Positions 54,415 to 56,562 of a stretch of DNA of 56,562 nucleotides are shown one piece after another (the stretch's first letter is position 1; each line of letters begins with the position of its first letter). The stretch comes from an uncultured bacterium (GTDB lineage: Bacteria; Verrucomicrobiota; Kiritimatiellia; PWTM01), in assembly GCA_900661335.1 (NCBI GenBank), contig CAACVY010000007.1:1-56562 (forward strand). Direction: 5' to 3'. The position numbers and the translations under genes are program-made. The notes under the pieces were generated by a model. That model saw only the letters and a program-made list of their open reading frames with translations, was not told where the DNA came from and ran no database searches.

Positions 54415-55367
54415 AACGACTGTGGAAACTTCCGCTGCACCGTACATGGGGGGTCTGGCTCTGCTTGGCCGGGGCTTGGGTGCTAAGTGCGTGCCGTTCC
54501 ACGCAGCCAGCGGAACGAGCTCCGATGGTTCACGCCGATGTGCACGACTTGTGCACCTTGGCCCGCCGAGCGTGGGAGCGGGGGCAGGCGAGCGTTGCGG
54601 CTGGGTTGTACGAGCGCGCGTTGCAACGTGCGCGCGGTTTGGACGACGCGGGCGGTATCTTGGTGGCCGCCACCGGTTTGGCCGTCTGCCGCTTGGAAAT
54701 TGGGGATTCGCACGGGGCGCGGCGGGCCGCGGCGGAGGCGCGGTGGTCAGCTCAACGGCTTGGAAGCGATGAGAGCAATGCACGCCTGTTGGAAGCGCGC
54801 GCGCTCGCGCAAGAAGGCCGGCACCGCGAGGCCGCTTCGGTCGCCCGCGAGGTACTCACCCGGCATTCGCGGGGACCGCTGGCTGCGATGGCGGCCGTAA
54901 TCGTGGCCCGCGACGCCCTGCTTCAGAACGACGAGCCCACGATCCGAGCGATGCTGGACTTGGCACGGCGCGCGGCGCTGGCGGACAGCCCTGCGGCCCT
55001 CCGGGCGTCGATCGCTGAGATCCAGGCGATGAACGCTGCGCAGAAAAGCGATTGGCCCGCCGCCGCGGTGGCTTGGGAGGAAGCCGCGCGGCAGTGGAGT
55101 GCGACTGGGCGGGCCAGCGCGGATGTGGTCCGCTGCCTCGCGGAAGCGGCGCGCGCCCATGACCAGGCCGGCGAACGCGGTGCGGCGGCCGCGGCGTGGT
55201 ACCGCGCGGCCGTCGCAGCGCCGCCGGATGACTCGGCCGAGGCCTATGCGCGCGCGGCCCGCGAGCGGCTGGACGCAGTCGAATCCCCCGCGCTGAGAGA
55301 CGCCATTCTTGCTTTGGAGATGACGGGCCACAGTTCGCACCCTTCACCATCGGGAAAGGAGCCGTGA
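54411..55367 (+). CDS. TPR-like helical lipoprotein in the Mla operon
   Basis: The 318-residue product has a lipoprotein signal (LAGAWVLSAC, Cys near residue 28) and then Ala-rich helical pairs of TPR type: ARRAWERGQASVAAGLYERAL, ARALAQEGRHREAASVARE, ALADSPAALRASIAEIQAMNA, ARAHDQAGERGAAAAAWYRA. It is probably an outer-membrane-anchored periplasmic partner of the MCE protein, comparable in position to MlaC/MlaA-type or ABC-associated lipoproteins but unrelated to them. Start overlaps mlaD (ATGA), and an AAGGGAGG-like site precedes it. Confidence 0.78.
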   Translation: MKRLWKLPLHRTWGVWLCLAGAWVLSACRSTQPAERAPMVHADVHDLCTLARRAWERGQASVAAGLYERALQRARGLDDAGGILVAATGLAVCRLEIGDSHGARRAAAEARWSAQRLGSDESNARLLEARALAQEGRHREAASVAREVLTRHSRGPLAAMAAVIVARDALLQNDEPTIRAMLDLARRAALADSPAALRASIAEIQAMNAAQKSDWPAAAVAWEEAARQWSATGRASADVVRCLAEAARAHDQAGERGAAAAAWYRAAVAAPPDDSAEAYARAARERLDAVESPALRDAILALEMTGHSSHPSPSGKEP

Positions 55368-55371
55368 ACAT

Positions 55372-56319
55372 TTGCGAGCGCTTGCTGCGCGGATGGCACG
55401 GGTCTTCGCGTCGCTCGGGAGGCTGGTGCTTGCCTGGGTCCTCGCCGTGGCCGTGTTGTTGATAGGCGCCAAATTGACTGGCTACGCCGATCGTCAGTTT
55501 TACTACCCTGACCATGTGGTGTATGGCACGCCGGCCGACCAAGGCCTTCGCTACGACGACGTCTGGTTTGAAAGTTCCGACGGCACGCGGCTGCACGGAT
55601 GGTTCGTGTATGCCGTAGGGCCGGCCACGGCGACCGTCATTCACGTGCACGGTAACGCGCAGAACATGACCGCCCATTTCTCCTTTGTGGATTGGCTGCC
55701 GCGGCGTGGCTTTCATGTGTTCGCCTTCGACTACCGCGGATACGGCGCATCCGACGGGCATCCAGATCGAGCGGGTGTGCATCGCGACGTGGCCGCGGCG
55801 CTCGGCGCAATTCGCCGCTGGCCGCACGCCACGCCCGACCGCATGGTGGCGCTGGGGCAAAGCCTCGGCGCCTCGGTGTTGTTGACGGTCCTCGCCCACG
55901 AACGCGGGCATGGGATTCGCGCCGTCGTGGCCGACTCTGCATTTTTCTCTCATTCTGCGATCGTGGCGGACCACCTTGGACGGTTTGGAATTCCGGCGCG
56001 TTGGCGGTCGCCGTTGGCACGGTGGTTGATTTCCGACGAGTACAGTCCCGGGCCCGTGGTGGCACGCTTAGCACCGGTGCCGGTCGTGTTTTTCCACGGC
56101 ACGCGCGATCGGATCATTCCCTGTGAGCACTCGCGGCGGTTGTACGAACATGCGGCCGAGCCTCGGCAGTTGTGGCTCGCCCAAGGGTGCGACCACACGG
56201 AGGCAATCCTCGAGCCCGCGTGGCAGAACCGCATCGTCCAATTCTTCCTTCTTGCACTGGACTCGGCAGAGCGGCCCGAAGCTTCTACGATGGTATCGGG
56301 TGCGCGAACGGAGCGCTGA
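55372..56319 (+). CDS. Membrane-anchored alpha/beta hydrolase
   Basis: The 315-residue product has one N-terminal membrane helix (about 15-38) and then an alpha/beta hydrolase of the BEM46/YfhR type facing the periplasm. The oxyanion strand is VIHVHGNAQNM. The nucleophile is S164 in GQSLGAS, the acid D246 in FHGTRDRIIP, and the base H275 in GCDHTEAI. A lysophospholipase or lipid esterase role would fit a lipid-transport operon, but that is inference. The start is TTG, 4 nt after the TPR stop, with AAGGAG about 10 nt upstream; ATG 55393 is an alternative. Confidence 0.83.
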   Translation: MRALAARMARVFASLGRLVLAWVLAVAVLLIGAKLTGYADRQFYYPDHVVYGTPADQGLRYDDVWFESSDGTRLHGWFVYAVGPATATVIHVHGNAQNMTAHFSFVDWLPRRGFHVFAFDYRGYGASDGHPDRAGVHRDVAAALGAIRRWPHATPDRMVALGQSLGASVLLTVLAHERGHGIRAVVADSAFFSHSAIVADHLGRFGIPARWRSPLARWLISDEYSPGPVVARLAPVPVVFFHGTRDRIIPCEHSRRLYEHAAEPRQLWLAQGCDHTEAILEPAWQNRIVQFFLLALDSAERPEASTMVSGARTER

Positions 56320-56426
56320 CGCTCCGGTTTCGCAGCCGTTAGCGCGACTTTGGGACGGCGCGGGAGTTCACCCAGCGAGACATGGCGCAACGGAACCGTC
56401 GGTAGCGTTCGCACCCCAGGGGGGCC

Positions 56427-56473
56427 TTCCAGGCTTTGGACGGAGTCGCGTCATCGCCGTCCAAGGGTTGGAC
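56427..56473. repeat. Paired 15-bp palindromes, 32-bp period (second locus)
   Basis: TTCCAGGCTTTGGAC (56427-56441) and GTCCAAGGGTTGGAC (56459-56473) are again separated by exactly 17 nt. The first unit has small departures from symmetry. It lies in the gene-free tail of the window, after the lipid-transport operon, whose upstream gap also carries such a pair. Confidence 0.7.
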
Positions 56474-56562
56474 ACGCCCGGCGCGCGAGCAGCCATCGCT
56501 GGACGGGCCTCTCACGCTCGGAACCTGTTGCGGGCGCATGTCGGACGACGATACGGAGTCGT

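Noticed and set aside
1..56562. CRISPR arrays, transposases, integrases or phage genes
   Set aside because: No regularly spaced direct repeats and no such protein motifs were found on either strand.

Overview
The window reads as a chromosomal segment of a GC-rich (about 60 % or more by eye), Gram-negative, polysaccharide-degrading bacterium. Tandem Cys-type sulfatases, ThuA-like and Gfo/Idh/MocA proteins, GH51/GH26/GH88 enzymes, a C-terminal DxDxDG..EY..G.DP tail and a TonB-dependent receptor together point to the PVC group, most likely Verrucomicrobiota (for example Limisphaerales). That placement is inference from gene content, not from a marker phylogeny. No phage, insertion sequence or CRISPR array was seen.

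Layout. 0.5-6.5 kb: a secreted GH51 arabinofuranosidase, then pyrC translationally coupled to a beta-helix lipoprotein. 6.8-9.4 kb (minus): pdxB, a ThuA-like protein and a nitroreductase. 9.7-12.7 kb: gspE-gspF of a type II secretion or type IV pilus machine. 13.2-17.0 kb: an intact CPA2 antiporter followed by a decayed tandem copy. 17.2-22.9 kb (minus): tRNA-Leu, nikR, uxaE, GH88, a cupin, a Gfo/Idh oxidoreductase and an SDR, apparently one uronate-catabolic transcription unit. 23.1-25.3 kb (minus): a TonB-dependent receptor. 25.6-34.7 kb: pterin dehydratase, a GH26 mannanase-like protein, a very large GH-A-clan multidomain enzyme and a PQQ-type beta-propeller. 35.0-40.3 kb: recN, two sulfatases, tRNA-Ser. 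40.3-46.8 kb: a secreted TIM-barrel glycosidase, tRNA-Thr, a Tat-exported Gfo/Idh oxidoreductase, a HEAT-repeat protein and a beta-barrel-like protein. 46.8-50.3 kb: thpR and recA (overlapping), then on the minus strand a MbfA-like ferritin/VIT1 iron exporter and a DUF429 protein. 50.3-51.9 kb: a gene-free stretch. 51.9-56.3 kb: an Mla-type lipid-transport operon (MlaE, a catalytically dead MlaF-like protein, MlaD, a TPR lipoprotein, an alpha/beta hydrolase).

How the genes work together. Arabinofuranosidase, mannanase, GH-A enzymes, sulfatases and beta-helix protein would cut sulfated or pectin/hemicellulose-type polysaccharides outside the cytoplasm. GH88, the KdgF-like cupin, the SDR, the Gfo/Idh enzyme and UxaE would channel uronates inward to central metabolism. 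Many gene pairs share ATGA or GTGA stop/start overlaps, so translational coupling is common. Several housekeeping genes instead have a promoter 5-10 nt before the start codon and appear to be leaderless.

The strongest candidates for something undescribed are: (1) the MlaE/pseudo-MlaF/MlaD operon, whose ABC subunit has lost Walker A, Q-loop, signature and H-switch residues; (2) paired 15-bp palindromes (consensus near NTCCAAnnnTTGGAN) spaced exactly 32 bp apart in intergenic DNA; (3) the tRNA-Leu-nikR-led uronate operon.
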